Positions 9,580 to 18,737 of a DNA stretch of 59,591 bases are shown here, in pieces; within the stretch, counting starts at the first letter, position 1, and each line of letters opens with the position of its first letter. The notes under the pieces are model-generated. The model was not told the DNA's origin and searched no databases. It saw only the letters and a list, made by a program, of their open reading frames with translations. A program made the position numbers and the translations under genes. The stretch is taken from NCBI GenBank assembly GCA_947176895.1, contig CAMWSK010000014.1, positions 1 to 59,591 of the forward strand. Reading direction: 5' to 3'. The DNA is from an uncultured Prevotellaceae bacterium (lineage in GTDB: Bacteria > Bacteroidota > Bacteroidia > Bacteroidales > Bacteroidaceae).

Positions 9580-9959
9580 ATGCCGCTTCAGCTTGTAAAG
9601 CGGTTGAGGAGTTGCTTCTGCCTGAAGCTGACAAAGAAAGAGCATAAGGTTAAGTTTCGGACAGTTGATACCAATGTGTTGCCCGATGTGTATTTATCTG
9701 TAAAGTATAATAATTATGATATTCAGGTGTTTGCAATATTGCTGTCGGTGGTTATGGTGGCGATGGTAGCATTGTTGTGTGTGAGAATTGCAAAAGTACC
9801 AGTGGTGGGCAGTACCCTGGCATATTGTGGCAAGGCATCGCTGTTCATAATGTTTGTGCATTAGTATGTGCATTCTCGCATAGTTGTCGCACAAGACCGA
9901 TGGGTTCACTTTTGGGTATCATAGCTTTGTCGTTGCTGCTATATTTCGCAGCGATGTAA
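9580..9959 (+). pseudogene. Acyltransferase-3 relic (C-terminal end, broken)
   Basis: The stretch encodes a hydrophobic segment ending in GKASLFIMFVH, which resembles the last helices of acyltransferase-3 family proteins, then hits TAG at 9862. The alignment-like continuation (YVHSRIVVAQDR) follows after the stop, and the final hydrophobic tail (LLGIIALSLLLYFAAM) lies in another frame. No N-terminal half is present between rfbB and this point. It reads as the decayed 3' end of a membrane O-acyltransferase gene displaced or deleted next to the flippase. The family call rests on a short motif and hydrophobicity. Confidence 0.5.
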
Positions 9960-10003
9960 TGGAGGATAACAAGGCTAATGCTGTGTTAAGAAATGAAATA
10001 AAT

Positions 10004-11458
10004 ATGTCGAACTTAAAAGGGGAAATGATAAAGGGCGTATTTTGGAACGCCATAGAGAAATATACCGGCATTGTTATCGGAATGATGGTTTCGATGGTGC
10101 TTGCACGAATCCTTACGCCTAAGGACTATGGAACGGTGGCAATTGTGACCGTTTTTACCACATTTTTGGGGCTGTTTAGCAGCATGGGTCTTGCACCAGC
10201 CATTATTCAGCGTAAGGACTTGACGAAGTCGAACCTTGATTCGATTTACACTTACTCAATACTGATAGCGCTGTTTCTTGGCTCAATTCTGTTTTTCTCA
10301 TCGTGGGGAATTGCCTCGTTTTATGAGGATAGTAAACTTGTGATTATAACACAGGTGCTGACGGTGCCCTTTTTTTTCTCCACGATAAACATGGTGCCAG
10401 GTACACTGATGGTGAGGGACAAGAGATTTAAACTCATTGCCCGCCGTTCGCTGTTGCTTGGCGTGATAAGTGCGATAATATCGGTCGGTGCTGCATTGCT
10501 GGGTGCGGGACTTTATTCGCTGATAATCGCGCCCTTGCTCACGACACCAGTGGTGTTTTTCTGGAATCAGTATTATTATCATTTAAAAATCGACAGGACA
10601 TTTGACATTGAGCCGATAAAGAGGGTGTTCTCGTTTAGTGCATACGTTTTTTTGTTCGACTTCTTTAACTATTTCTCACGCAATCTCGACAAGTTGATTA
10701 TTGGAAAGTTCTTAAACCTGTCGGCACTTGGAATCTATGAGAAATCCTACAGGCTGATGCAGTTGCCTATGAGCAACATCACTTTTGTGATTCATCCGGT
10801 GATGCAGCCGGTACTGCGTGATTTCGGTGAAGATCATGAGGAACTTGGGCGGAAATATGCAAAAATAGTGAAGTTCATTACCACACTCAGTTTCACCCTG
10901 GGATTTGCGCTGTATGGACTTTCGGCTGAGTGCATACACTTTTTTTATGGAGGTAGGTGGGATGCTGCCATTCCGGTGTTTGGCATTCTTGCGCTTTCCA
11001 TACCGTTGCAGATGATATTGTCCACATCGGGTCCTATATATATGGTCTGCAACGCCAGCAAGATGCAATTCTGGCTGGGAGTACGAAACACTGTTACCAC
11101 CGTGGCCGGATTTTTGATAGCAGCATTTGCCTTTGGCACCATTGAGTCGATGGCGTGGGCGTGGACTATAACGCTTTTCATCAATTTTGTGTTCACCTAC
11201 TACTTGATGTATCGGTATGTGCTTAAAATATCAATACTGCCAATGCTTAGGGAATTGGTGAAGCCTGCAATTATAGCTATGATAGTTTATGCAGTGATAC
11301 TGATATTTGATTTTTTAGGATTCAAGAATGATATCGTGGCATTAATCGTGAAATCGGTTGCTGCAGTGGTGGCCTTTGTACTCAGTGTGCAGTTGTTGCA
11401 TCAATACAATATTTTCATGATTATTAATAACGAAGTAAAAAAAATACAGAAGAAATGA
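10004..11458 (+). CDS. wzx: Oligosaccharide flippase (Wzx, MOP superfamily)
   Basis: 484 residues with roughly a dozen or more hydrophobic helices. The N terminus (KGEMIKGVFWNAIEKYTG, LARILTPKDYGTVAIVTVF) is characteristic of the WzxC-like branch of the polysaccharide transport family, which moves undecaprenyl-linked repeat units to the periplasmic face. ATG 10004 is preferred; ATG 9959 would add 15 polar residues and lies at the end of the upstream relic. It is the only flippase in the locus. Its stop overlaps the next start by four bases. Confidence 0.9.
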   Translation: MSNLKGEMIKGVFWNAIEKYTGIVIGMMVSMVLARILTPKDYGTVAIVTVFTTFLGLFSSMGLAPAIIQRKDLTKSNLDSIYTYSILIALFLGSILFFSSWGIASFYEDSKLVIITQVLTVPFFFSTINMVPGTLMVRDKRFKLIARRSLLLGVISAIISVGAALLGAGLYSLIIAPLLTTPVVFFWNQYYYHLKIDRTFDIEPIKRVFSFSAYVFLFDFFNYFSRNLDKLIIGKFLNLSALGIYEKSYRLMQLPMSNITFVIHPVMQPVLRDFGEDHEELGRKYAKIVKFITTLSFTLGFALYGLSAECIHFFYGGRWDAAIPVFGILALSIPLQMILSTSGPIYMVCNASKMQFWLGVRNTVTTVAGFLIAAFAFGTIESMAWAWTITLFINFVFTYYLMYRYVLKISILPMLRELVKPAIIAMIVYAVILIFDFLGFKNDIVALIVKSVAAVVAFVLSVQLLHQYNIFMIINNEVKKIQKK

Positions 11459-12393
11459 AACTGAAAGGACTCCTGCCAAGAACTATTGCTCTGCATTTAG
11501 GATTAATCAGGGAAACTTCGCATTGTGTTCATAATCTGAAATATGATATGTTGGCTCATTATCTCACCGACAAGGCAATTAATTGCATAAAGAAAGGAGT
11601 GAGCGACGAGGATTACGGCAATGAGCTGATTGTTTCGCTCACTACCTATGGTAAGAGGCTATATAGCGTTCATCTTGCAATTGAGTCGATTATGCAGGGG
11701 TCGGTACTGCCCAACAGAATTATTTTGTGGCTTGGCGATGAGCTTCAAGATACTCCATTGCCGGTAGTCCTGAGGAATCAGATGAAGCGGGGACTGGAGA
11801 TTAAGTTCTGTAAAGATGTTAAGTCATACAAAAAGTTGTGTCCCACTTTGTGCAATTATCCTAATGCCGACGTGATTACTATTGATGATGATCTGATTTA
11901 TAATTACGACCTCGTGGAGGCTCTTGTGGAGACTCATCGTGCCTACGGTGACTGCATTGTGGCCCGAAGGATTCACAAGGTTGTGATGGGCGATGATGGG
12001 AAACCAGTGGCTTACAACAACTGGAAATGGAATGGAGGCGACTGGATGCCGTCACTGCTCAATTTCTTCACAGGAGGTGGAGGCGCGTATTTTCCTGCCG
12101 GGAGTCTCGACAACGAAGTGCTTAGGGAGGACGTTTTCACCGACATTTGCAAATATGCCGATGATGTGTGGTTTTATGCGATGGCGGTGAAGAAAGGCAC
12201 AAAAGTGATGCGAGTGAGAGCCGAGAGTGCCATCGGAGAGGACTACCTCGTGAACGCATCGGTTCAGGATATGGGATTATGCAAGACAAATGTGGATAAT
12301 GGACTCAATGATAGGCAGATTGCAGCAGTGTTTGCGCGCTACAACATCAATGAAATACTTGTGAAAGAGAGTGGGAGGCTAGGGAAACAATGA
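11455..12393 (+). CDS. Glycosyltransferase, GT-A fold
   Basis: 312 residues. The segment ELIVSLTTYGKRLYSVHLAI is followed by ILWLGDE and a metal-binding acidic motif VITIDDDLIYN (about 141-151), a layout seen in capsule-associated GT-A transferases. Further on, FFTGGGGAYFPAGSL and DICKYADDVWFYAMA match the acceptor side of this group. Start overlaps the flippase stop by ATGA. Donor and linkage unknown. Confidence 0.72.
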   Translation: MKLKGLLPRTIALHLGLIRETSHCVHNLKYDMLAHYLTDKAINCIKKGVSDEDYGNELIVSLTTYGKRLYSVHLAIESIMQGSVLPNRIILWLGDELQDTPLPVVLRNQMKRGLEIKFCKDVKSYKKLCPTLCNYPNADVITIDDDLIYNYDLVEALVETHRAYGDCIVARRIHKVVMGDDGKPVAYNNWKWNGGDWMPSLLNFFTGGGGAYFPAGSLDNEVLREDVFTDICKYADDVWFYAMAVKKGTKVMRVRAESAIGEDYLVNASVQDMGLCKTNVDNGLNDRQIAAVFARYNINEILVKESGRLGKQ

Positions 12394-12412
12394 GTGCGGA
12401 ATTAAGTGTGAG

Positions 12413-13417
12413 ATGATGAAGACAAAGATAGTATATTGCATAGTAAGCAACGAAAAGGATATATATCTGGAACAGGCGTGGGTGTCGATTTATACACTGA
12501 GGAAGCATAACCCCGACGCAGAGGTGATTCTGCTCATTGACAAAGGAACTGAGGATACACTCACTGGAAAGCGTGCCGGAATAAGGGGGCTTGTCACAGA
12601 GGTGTTGGTCGTTGATACTCCTGCTGGCTTTAATGCCATGCAGCGTTCCCGCTATCTGAAGACCAACTTCCGGCAGTTCATATCCGGCGACCTGCTTTTT
12701 ATCGACTCCGACACCGTGATAGGCGGATCGCTTGCCGCCATCGATGACATAGAAGCCGAAATCGCCTGTGTGCCTGATGCTCATAAAGCGTTGGATTCGT
12801 ATTCTCAGCTTGTGGGTTTAAAGGCGAAGATATTGGAGATTTTCGGAATAGATATGAATGATGCAACGTATTACTTTAACTCTGGAGTTATTTATGTTAA
12901 GGACACGAAGCGCACAAGAGATTTTTTCGTTGATTGGTATAATCAGTGGAAATTCTCTGCTTTTGAAAAAGGGTGTAATTTCGACCAGCCGGCATTGTTT
13001 GCTACCGATAAGAAAAATGGCTATGAAATAAAGGAATTGCCGGGAGAATATAATTGTCAGTTATTTCTAAGTTTGCAATATCTTCACAAAGGTTTGATTC
13101 TACATTTCTTCAATGAAAAGACCTCACTACGAACAAAGGGGTTCTCGCCTTTTTATACCGATGAGATTTATCAAAGAGTAAAAGAAGATGGTGGAATTAA
13201 ATGTGATATAAAATGCATTCTAAATGACAGCTCTAAGTGGATTAATACACCCTCTTTTTTTGTAAGCAGAGAACAATTATATTTTATTACTTCGCCTGTG
13301 GGCATGCAATTGTTTGAATCCTATTTATCGAATACGGCACTATATAGATTCTTGAATATGCTAAATAAACTTCAATGGAAGTTTATTGCAATGAGAAATA
13401 TATTTAGGAAAAACTGA
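12413..13417 (+). CDS. Glycosyltransferase, GT8-like
   Basis: 334 residues. The opening KIVYCIVSNEKDIYLEQA, a central LFIDSDTVIGG (DxD-type metal site, about 102-112) and YYFNSGVIYVKD in the second half resemble GT8-like nucleotide-sugar transferases in which the DSD motif binds Mn and UDP-sugar. The second half (after about 12870) is noticeably AT-richer than the first, which may mark a recombination joint inside the gene. A second ATG at 12416 is equally possible as start. It sits just upstream of a dead GT2 gene. Confidence 0.68.
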   Translation: MMKTKIVYCIVSNEKDIYLEQAWVSIYTLRKHNPDAEVILLIDKGTEDTLTGKRAGIRGLVTEVLVVDTPAGFNAMQRSRYLKTNFRQFISGDLLFIDSDTVIGGSLAAIDDIEAEIACVPDAHKALDSYSQLVGLKAKILEIFGIDMNDATYYFNSGVIYVKDTKRTRDFFVDWYNQWKFSAFEKGCNFDQPALFATDKKNGYEIKELPGEYNCQLFLSLQYLHKGLILHFFNEKTSLRTKGFSPFYTDEIYQRVKEDGGIKCDIKCILNDSSKWINTPSFFVSREQLYFITSPVGMQLFESYLSNTALYRFLNMLNKLQWKFIAMRNIFRKN

Positions 13418-13440
13418 GAATGAACGGAGTCCTTTAGAAT

Positions 13441-13997
13441 ATGAAGAATACAATGCTTGTGGATTTTGCCAATAACATAAACGATGTTCCGCTGATGTAG
13501 GTGATTGTGCCGGTGTACAGAGCGGAGAAGTATATCAACCAGTGTGTGGACAGTATGCTTGGGTCGACTTATCGCAACATTGAGGTGATTTTGATGGACG
13601 ATGGGGTCACCTGATCGTTTTAGGGCAATCTGTGACGAGTATGCCGCGCGTGACAGCCGCATGAAGGTGATTCACCAGCCGAATGGCGGTGTGAGCGTCG
13701 CTTGGCAGATGGGAATTGACAATGTCACCGGCGGATACTCAATCCACGTCGACCCCGATGACTGGGTGGAACCAACGATAGTAGAGGAGCTTGTGGCAAA
13801 GGCAATTGAAACAGGTGCAGAATATGTGATTTGTGATTACTTTGAGGAATATTCGTCGGGAGACAATACGCAGACGCAACATCCCCGGCAAAGTGACATC
13901 AACGCGGGGAGAGCTTGAGAAGTCGATGAATCACAAATTTATTGTGGTTCTGTGGAATGTATTGCTTAAACGTGATGCTATATTGTGCAGTAAGTGA
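13441..13997 (+). pseudogene. Glycosyltransferase family 2 pseudogene
   Basis: Starts as MKNTMLVDFANN and reaches PLM, then TAG at 13498-13500 where GT2 proteins have PLVSVIVPVYR; the rest of the motif (VIVPVYRAEKYINQCVDSML) follows in the same frame. At about 13605 the DDGS nucleotide motif is broken: an extra G in GATGGGGTCACC shifts the frame, and PDRFRAICDEYAARDSRM, GGVSVAWQMG and HVDPDDWVEP continue in another frame. A third shift near 13880 moves the end (GELEKSMNHKFIVVLWNVLL) to yet another frame. With one nonsense and two frameshift lesions and no C-terminal part, the gene is dead rather than phase-off. Confidence 0.85.
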
Positions 13998-14292
13998 GAA
14001 AACTTTGCTTGATTTTAAGATAATTTTGTTGAAGTCTCTGGTAAATATAGAAAGCAGAAACTGGTTTAAGAAGGCAAGGGGGTCCTGATGTGCATGGACA
14101 AGCGATAAAGGAGAACTGAAGGTATAAGTGGTATAGTCCGCTAAGTTTGTGTTTGTCGATAGCATTGCGAGGATATCCCGAAATAGCGTGCATGGCCTAT
14201 AGCATAAATATGCTGTTTGTTAGTGCGAAGAATCTTTTTCAGGTGTATAAAATAAAGTATAAATCCAGATTCATATTTTCATTGGAATAGAA
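13998..14292 (+). other. Non-coding or decayed stretch between GT2 pseudogene and GT4
   Basis: About 295 bases with no intact gene. From 14141 one frame stays open for about 49 codons to a TAG at 14288 and reads as a hydrophobic then basic tail (IALRGYPEIACMAYSINMLF), which could be the last piece of a lost membrane protein. Nothing else recognisable was seen. Confidence 0.4.
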
Positions 14293-15501
14293 ATGAGGTG
14301 GAAAGTGGCGATATTGTCGACCGATGGGCAGCCGCAGTTCCTTGGGGGGATAAAGCGGGTGTGCTCGATGCTTGGGGAAAGCTGGATGGATAGTGGCGAG
14401 ACTGAGGTGGAGTTTATCACATTCACCGAGTCGGATTTCCGCAAGCCGAGGATAGGACGTATAGCGCAGTCGTTTTTTCCCGATGCGAGTGATTATTGTG
14501 CGAGGGAAAATGTGGATTTCCTGGTGAATAAGCTTAATGGGGAGGATTTCAATATTCTGCTCAATCCGCATGTGGAGGAGCAGTCTCTGAATGAACTTGT
14601 GGCAGAGGTGAGGCCGCACATCGGGGCAAAGGTGGTGTGTGCCCTGCACTTTTCGCCCACTCATAACCGTGATGTGGTGCGGGAGTCGTTTTTCATATCT
14701 TATTCGCTTGGTCTCGATGCCGTGGCATGGCTTAGACAGTGTGCTTTATGGGTCAAATATAAGCTGTATGGGCTTCGGGCTACTGAACGTGCCGAGATGG
14801 CAAAGCATTTATATGCAATCCGGAATTGTGACCGTTATGTGGTGTTGTCGGAGCGATTCATCCAGTTGTTTCCAAAAGGCGTTCGTTCAAAGATTGTGAG
14901 TATTAATAATCCATCGCCTTGTGGTGTAAAGCCCGTTGAGAAATTCTTTGAGAAATCAAAACGAAACGAGGTGGTGTGGTGTGGCAGGATGGACTTGACT
15001 GGAATGAAGCGCCTTGACCGTATGCTGAGAATTTGGGAACGGATTAATCCGCTAAAATCAGACTGGACATTGCACATTCTTGGTAGCGGTGATATTAAGT
15101 TTATAGAGAATCTTATTGTCAAAAATGGAATAACCAACGTGGTGGTAGAAGGATTCTGCGAGCCTTGGCTGCACTATAGCCGTGCAAAGGTATTATGTTG
15201 CACAAGTACGACCGAGGGCTGGGGAATGGTGCTTGTGGAGGCTATGAGCCGGGGGTGTGTGCCAATGGCTTTCGACAGCTATGCCAGTGTACGCGATATT
15301 ATTGACGATGGCGTGAATGGCGTGCTGGTGGAACCATTCAGCATAGGTGAGTATTCGCGTAAGCTTATTGAACTGATTGATGATGATGAACACCGCCGCG
15401 CAATGGCGGCACAAGGCATGGAGAGCATAAGCCGATTCAGTACTCCGGCGATAGCCCGGCAATGGCTAAAACTCTTTGAACAGATATCTGCAAATGTATG
15501 A
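14293..15501 (+). CDS. Glycosyltransferase family 4, GT-B fold
   Basis: 402 residues. The C-terminal Rossmann domain shows VVWCGRMD (about 228), LHILGSGD, VVVEGF and the donor-binding STTEGWGMVLVEAMSRG (about 307-323), the E-x7-E layout of GT4. The N terminus has FLGGIKRVCSML, a glycine-rich acceptor-side loop encoded by a G6 run (14345-14350). Its stop overlaps the next GT4 by ATGA; the two neighbours probably act in sequence. Donor unknown. Confidence 0.83.
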   Translation: MRWKVAILSTDGQPQFLGGIKRVCSMLGESWMDSGETEVEFITFTESDFRKPRIGRIAQSFFPDASDYCARENVDFLVNKLNGEDFNILLNPHVEEQSLNELVAEVRPHIGAKVVCALHFSPTHNRDVVRESFFISYSLGLDAVAWLRQCALWVKYKLYGLRATERAEMAKHLYAIRNCDRYVVLSERFIQLFPKGVRSKIVSINNPSPCGVKPVEKFFEKSKRNEVVWCGRMDLTGMKRLDRMLRIWERINPLKSDWTLHILGSGDIKFIENLIVKNGITNVVVEGFCEPWLHYSRAKVLCCTSTTEGWGMVLVEAMSRGCVPMAFDSYASVRDIIDDGVNGVLVEPFSIGEYSRKLIELIDDDEHRRAMAAQGMESISRFSTPAIARQWLKLFEQISANV

Positions 15502-16565
15502 AGGTGGTGATCTTGTTTCCGCACCCGGTGGCGGGGCCTACGGGGGGGTATAAGGTAGCTATGGAGTATGCCAACCGCATGGTGGCTGACGGGCATGAAG
15601 TGCACATTGTCTATTCGGGTTCTATCTACTGGAGCCGGAAGACGGCGTGGCATAAGCTCACTTGCTGTGTGCGCTGGGTGGAACGTAAGGTGAGGGGGTA
15701 TTCGTGCCGGGGGTGGTTCCAGCTCGATGATAGGGTGCGCGAGCATTTCACGCTGTCGCTCTGTGAACGGCATGTGCCGATGGCCGATGTGTATGTGGCT
15801 ACCTCGCCTTACACGGCTTGGTATCTCAACCGCTATGCAACGGATGCACGTAAGTTCTATTTTATTCAAGGCTATGAGGACTGGGGGCCGGGGCTGCGGG
15901 CGATTCTTCACGACACTTATCACTACCCGATGCGGAAGATTGTGGTGGCCACATGGCTACAGCGGATGCTCAAGGAGGAGCATGGCGAGGATTCGGTTTT
16001 TGTGCCGAATGGTTTTGACTTCGGCAAGTTTCGTATCACTGTACCTGTGGCCGAAAAGGATTGTCTGCATGTGTCAATGCTCTATCACGATATGCCCGGC
16101 AAAGACTGCGCCATGGGGCTGCGGGCACTTACGAGGGTGAAGGAACACTACCCGCAGTTGCGAGCCACACTCTTTGGAGTGCCGGCCCGCCCCAATGGAC
16201 TGCCGGAGTGGATTGACTACTACCAGTGCCCTGATGATGAGCTTCACTTGCGTATCAATAATGAGGCTGCCATCTACATTGGCACGAGCCGCACCGAGGG
16301 CTGGGGCTTGACCGTTGGCGAGGCGATGATGTGTGGTCAGGCTGTGTGCTGCACCGACAATCCGGGCTACCGCGAGATGGCCACCGATGGTGAGACCGCC
16401 CTAGTGACACCTGTGGGCGACAGCGAGGCATTGGCAAGAAGTATGGAGCGGCTCATTGCCGACGACGCATTCCGCTGCCGCATAGCCGAAAATGGGCATA
16501 ACTTTATTCAGCATTTCACTTGGGAGGATTCTTACCGAAAGTTTAAAACGACTTTAGGATTATGA
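15498..16565 (+). CDS. Glycosyltransferase family 4, GT-B fold
   Basis: 355 residues. It opens MKVVILFPHPVAGPTGGYKV, with the TGGY loop encoded by a G7 run at 15542-15548, and has SRTEGWGLTVGEAMMCG (about 258-274) and DNPGYREMATDGETALVTP as the donor-binding C-terminal motifs of GT4. ATGA overlaps join it to both neighbours. GC content is higher than in the Wzy region, like the surrounding block 14293-20593, so this block may have arrived together. Confidence 0.83.
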   Translation: MKVVILFPHPVAGPTGGYKVAMEYANRMVADGHEVHIVYSGSIYWSRKTAWHKLTCCVRWVERKVRGYSCRGWFQLDDRVREHFTLSLCERHVPMADVYVATSPYTAWYLNRYATDARKFYFIQGYEDWGPGLRAILHDTYHYPMRKIVVATWLQRMLKEEHGEDSVFVPNGFDFGKFRITVPVAEKDCLHVSMLYHDMPGKDCAMGLRALTRVKEHYPQLRATLFGVPARPNGLPEWIDYYQCPDDELHLRINNEAAIYIGTSRTEGWGLTVGEAMMCGQAVCCTDNPGYREMATDGETALVTPVGDSEALARSMERLIADDAFRCRIAENGHNFIQHFTWEDSYRKFKTTLGL

Positions 16566-18400
16566 GATTAGCTACATTTGATATATTCGACACTACGCTA
16601 CTGCGACGGTGCGGTCGGCCTGAAGAGGTGTGGGAGCAGCTTGCCAATCGGCTTTTCGCTGAGGAGAGAGACCTCACCGAAGCATTTGTGGCATGGCGCA
16701 GGCAAGCAAAGGGAGATACTCTTGCGGCCATCTATGCCGGTATCGATGAGGCGTATGTCACCTTTTCTGGCAAAAGCGAAGAGGAGTTGATGCAAGCCGA
16801 GAAAGAGGAGGAAAGGGCGACACTTATTGTCAATCCTGAGATACGCAGCATCATTGAGCGTAAGCGCAAAGAAGGGTGGACGATTGCATTTGTGAGCGAC
16901 ATGTATCTTGACAGCCACTTTCTGCAGTCCGTACTCTCTGAGCAACAATGCATCAAAGAGGGTGAGCGTATATATGTCTCATGCGAGCATCGTGCACGCA
17001 AGGATGACGGAACCCTCTACGATGTGGTGCGCCGTGACTGCGCTCCCGTTGAGTGGGAGCACTATGGCGACAACTGGCGCAGCGATGTGGCTATGGCCCG
17101 GAAGAAAGGCATTCGTGCCATAGCCGTGACATCGGGCTTTAATGTTGCTGAGGCGGCATGCTTGCGTGTAGCTCCTCATCTTGCTGCGTTGTCAAGGTTA
17201 TTCCGCCTACAGCATCCGAGGGATGGATTTGCGGCATTCGCCGCCGACTTCGTGGTGCCAGCCTACTTGCCTTATGCGGCATTTGTGCTTACCGAAGCAC
17301 GCAGAATGGGCATCGCCAAGCTCTATTTCCTTTCACGAGACAGTTATGTGTTGCTTAAGGCTGCGCAAGCAATGCTTGGAGATACTCAAGGACCTGAACT
17401 ACATTATCTATTTGTGTCGCGTCGTTCGTTGCTCTTGCCCTACTTGTGGAACGAGGACGAGAAAGCCTATCTTGCAGCACGCGACCACAATACCATTGTG
17501 CGCTTAGACAGCGTGGACAAAATGTTGGTGCATCTTGGTACCACACGTGAAGAACTACGTGAGCGATACGGAATAGAATTCGCTTACACTCGTGTGAACA
17601 ATCTTGCTGAACAGGTGGACTTTCTGAAAAAGATATTTCACAGCGACTTCACTCCTTTATTACAGCAGCGTGCACAGGAGCAGCAAACATTGTTGCTGGA
17701 CTACTTCCGGCAAGAAGGATTGCTCGACGGTGTGCGATGCGCTGCTGTGGATGTGGGCTGGCTGGGGACATCGCGGCTGATGATCAATCATATTTTGCGC
17801 AGACAGGGTGTGCCAGACATACACTTCTTTTATTATGGTGTGCGTGGTGATGTGTTCCCGCCGTCGGCAGGTCGTTATACGGCATATTTCCAAGCCGGAG
17901 AACTCTCTACGGAAGCCACGGTGTTGTTGGAGCATTATTTCTCGGCCTCTCCTTATCCAACTACGGTGGGGTATCAACGAAATGAAGACGGGCAAGTGAT
18001 ACCGCAATTTAAAACAAAGAGCAGATTTGCACACACACCTGCAAGCAAAGCCAATGCGGAGGCTATGGAAAGCATGGCCGCCGACCTTCCCCACTGCGAC
18101 AAGGCTATGTTGCGACAATGGGCAAGAAGTGCCATCAGTTCCTTGATGTCCTCACACCTGGAAGTGGACATCACACCTCTTGTCCCGACAAGCGACTTTG
18201 ATGACAACACGCCTTTCGTAAAGAAACTGAATATTGCTGAACTGGTGAAGTTGCTCGTTCTTGGTGGCCATGTGACGGGGTTCGACTTGGGAAGCCTTCG
18301 GCTGACACTGCCTCTCTGTATGCTGGCGCCTGCTTGGAGACTCCATGAATCAACAGGACGGTTGCGTGGGTATCTGTATCGTCGGATATACAGACAATAA
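16562..18400 (+). CDS. HAD-superfamily protein of capsule loci (COG5610-like)
   Basis: 612 residues. The first ~220 form a HAD hydrolase: motif I TFDIFDTTLLRR (5-16, nucleophile Asp 7 and general acid Asp 10), motif II FVSDMYLD (about 116) and motif IV HYGDNWRSDVAMARKKG (about 163-179). The remaining ~390 residues have no motif I can name (SRDSYVLLKAAQAML, CAAVDVGWLGTSRL). Such proteins occur in polysaccharide loci; whether they dephosphorylate a sugar or lipid intermediate or transfer a group is not known. ATGA overlap with the upstream GT4. It is the last gene before a MITE-like insertion, which starts three bases after the stop. Confidence 0.72.
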   Translation: MRLATFDIFDTTLLRRCGRPEEVWEQLANRLFAEERDLTEAFVAWRRQAKGDTLAAIYAGIDEAYVTFSGKSEEELMQAEKEEERATLIVNPEIRSIIERKRKEGWTIAFVSDMYLDSHFLQSVLSEQQCIKEGERIYVSCEHRARKDDGTLYDVVRRDCAPVEWEHYGDNWRSDVAMARKKGIRAIAVTSGFNVAEAACLRVAPHLAALSRLFRLQHPRDGFAAFAADFVVPAYLPYAAFVLTEARRMGIAKLYFLSRDSYVLLKAAQAMLGDTQGPELHYLFVSRRSLLLPYLWNEDEKAYLAARDHNTIVRLDSVDKMLVHLGTTREELRERYGIEFAYTRVNNLAEQVDFLKKIFHSDFTPLLQQRAQEQQTLLLDYFRQEGLLDGVRCAAVDVGWLGTSRLMINHILRRQGVPDIHFFYYGVRGDVFPPSAGRYTAYFQAGELSTEATVLLEHYFSASPYPTTVGYQRNEDGQVIPQFKTKSRFAHTPASKANAEAMESMAADLPHCDKAMLRQWARSAISSLMSSHLEVDITPLVPTSDFDDNTPFVKKLNIAELVKLLVLGGHVTGFDLGSLRLTLPLCMLAPAWRLHESTGRLRGYLYRRIYRQ

Positions 18401-18402
18401 AT

Positions 18403-18415
18403 ATGGATAGAAGAC
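18403..18415. repeat. 13-bp direct repeat, left flank of MITE-like element
   Basis: ATGGATAGAAGAC, identical to 18706-18718. The two copies bracket the inverted-repeat element and are the likely target-site duplication. Confidence 0.8.
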
Positions 18416-18705
18416 ACGGCTCTTTCATTTAAAATCGCTTTGAATTTTCAAAGTTCGTGAGTAATTAAATACAGCATCGCACAGAAAACTGCAAATCACT
18501 GGAACATGTTTGCCAACTAAAGCCTATAAACGTGCGTCCAAAACTTGTGAACACGTGTTCACAAGTTCTGAACAGAGAATCTCCCCGTGACGTTTTGGCT
18601 TTTTAGATACAGGAACCCCAACTTTGTGGATGTGTCGAAGTTTACTTCCAACCACCTGCTACTCACGAACCTTGAAAATTCAAAGCGATTTTAAATAAAA
18701 GATCC
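18416..18705. mobile_element. MITE-like element with 46-bp terminal inverted repeats
   Basis: A 290 bp non-coding insertion. The left arm 18418-18463 and right arm 18660-18705 are inverted copies over 46 bases with only three mismatches (shared core ATTTAAAATCGCTTTGAATT). Identical 13 bp direct repeats lie directly outside. Near the centre is a perfect 26 bp palindrome (18542-18567, core GAACACGTGTTC). No open frame of note is inside, so it would be a non-autonomous element mobilised in trans. Long target duplications of 10-13 bp are known from IS4-group transposases, but the parent is not identifiable here. It occupies the only large gap between the HAD gene and the next glycosyltransferase. 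Confidence 0.75.
18542..18567. repeat. Perfect 26-bp palindrome inside the MITE-like element
   Basis: The sequence around core GAACACGTGTTC equals its own reverse complement over 26 bases. As RNA or single-stranded DNA it would form a strong hairpin and could act as a terminator-like or protein-binding element in the middle of the capsule operon. Confidence 0.85.
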
Positions 18706-18718
18706 ATGGATAGAAGAC
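18706..18718. repeat. 13-bp direct repeat, right flank of MITE-like element
   Basis: ATGGATAGAAGAC, second copy of the flanking duplication, 20 bases before the next start codon. Confidence 0.8.
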
Positions 18719-18737
18719 GTTTTAATCACTATAATTA

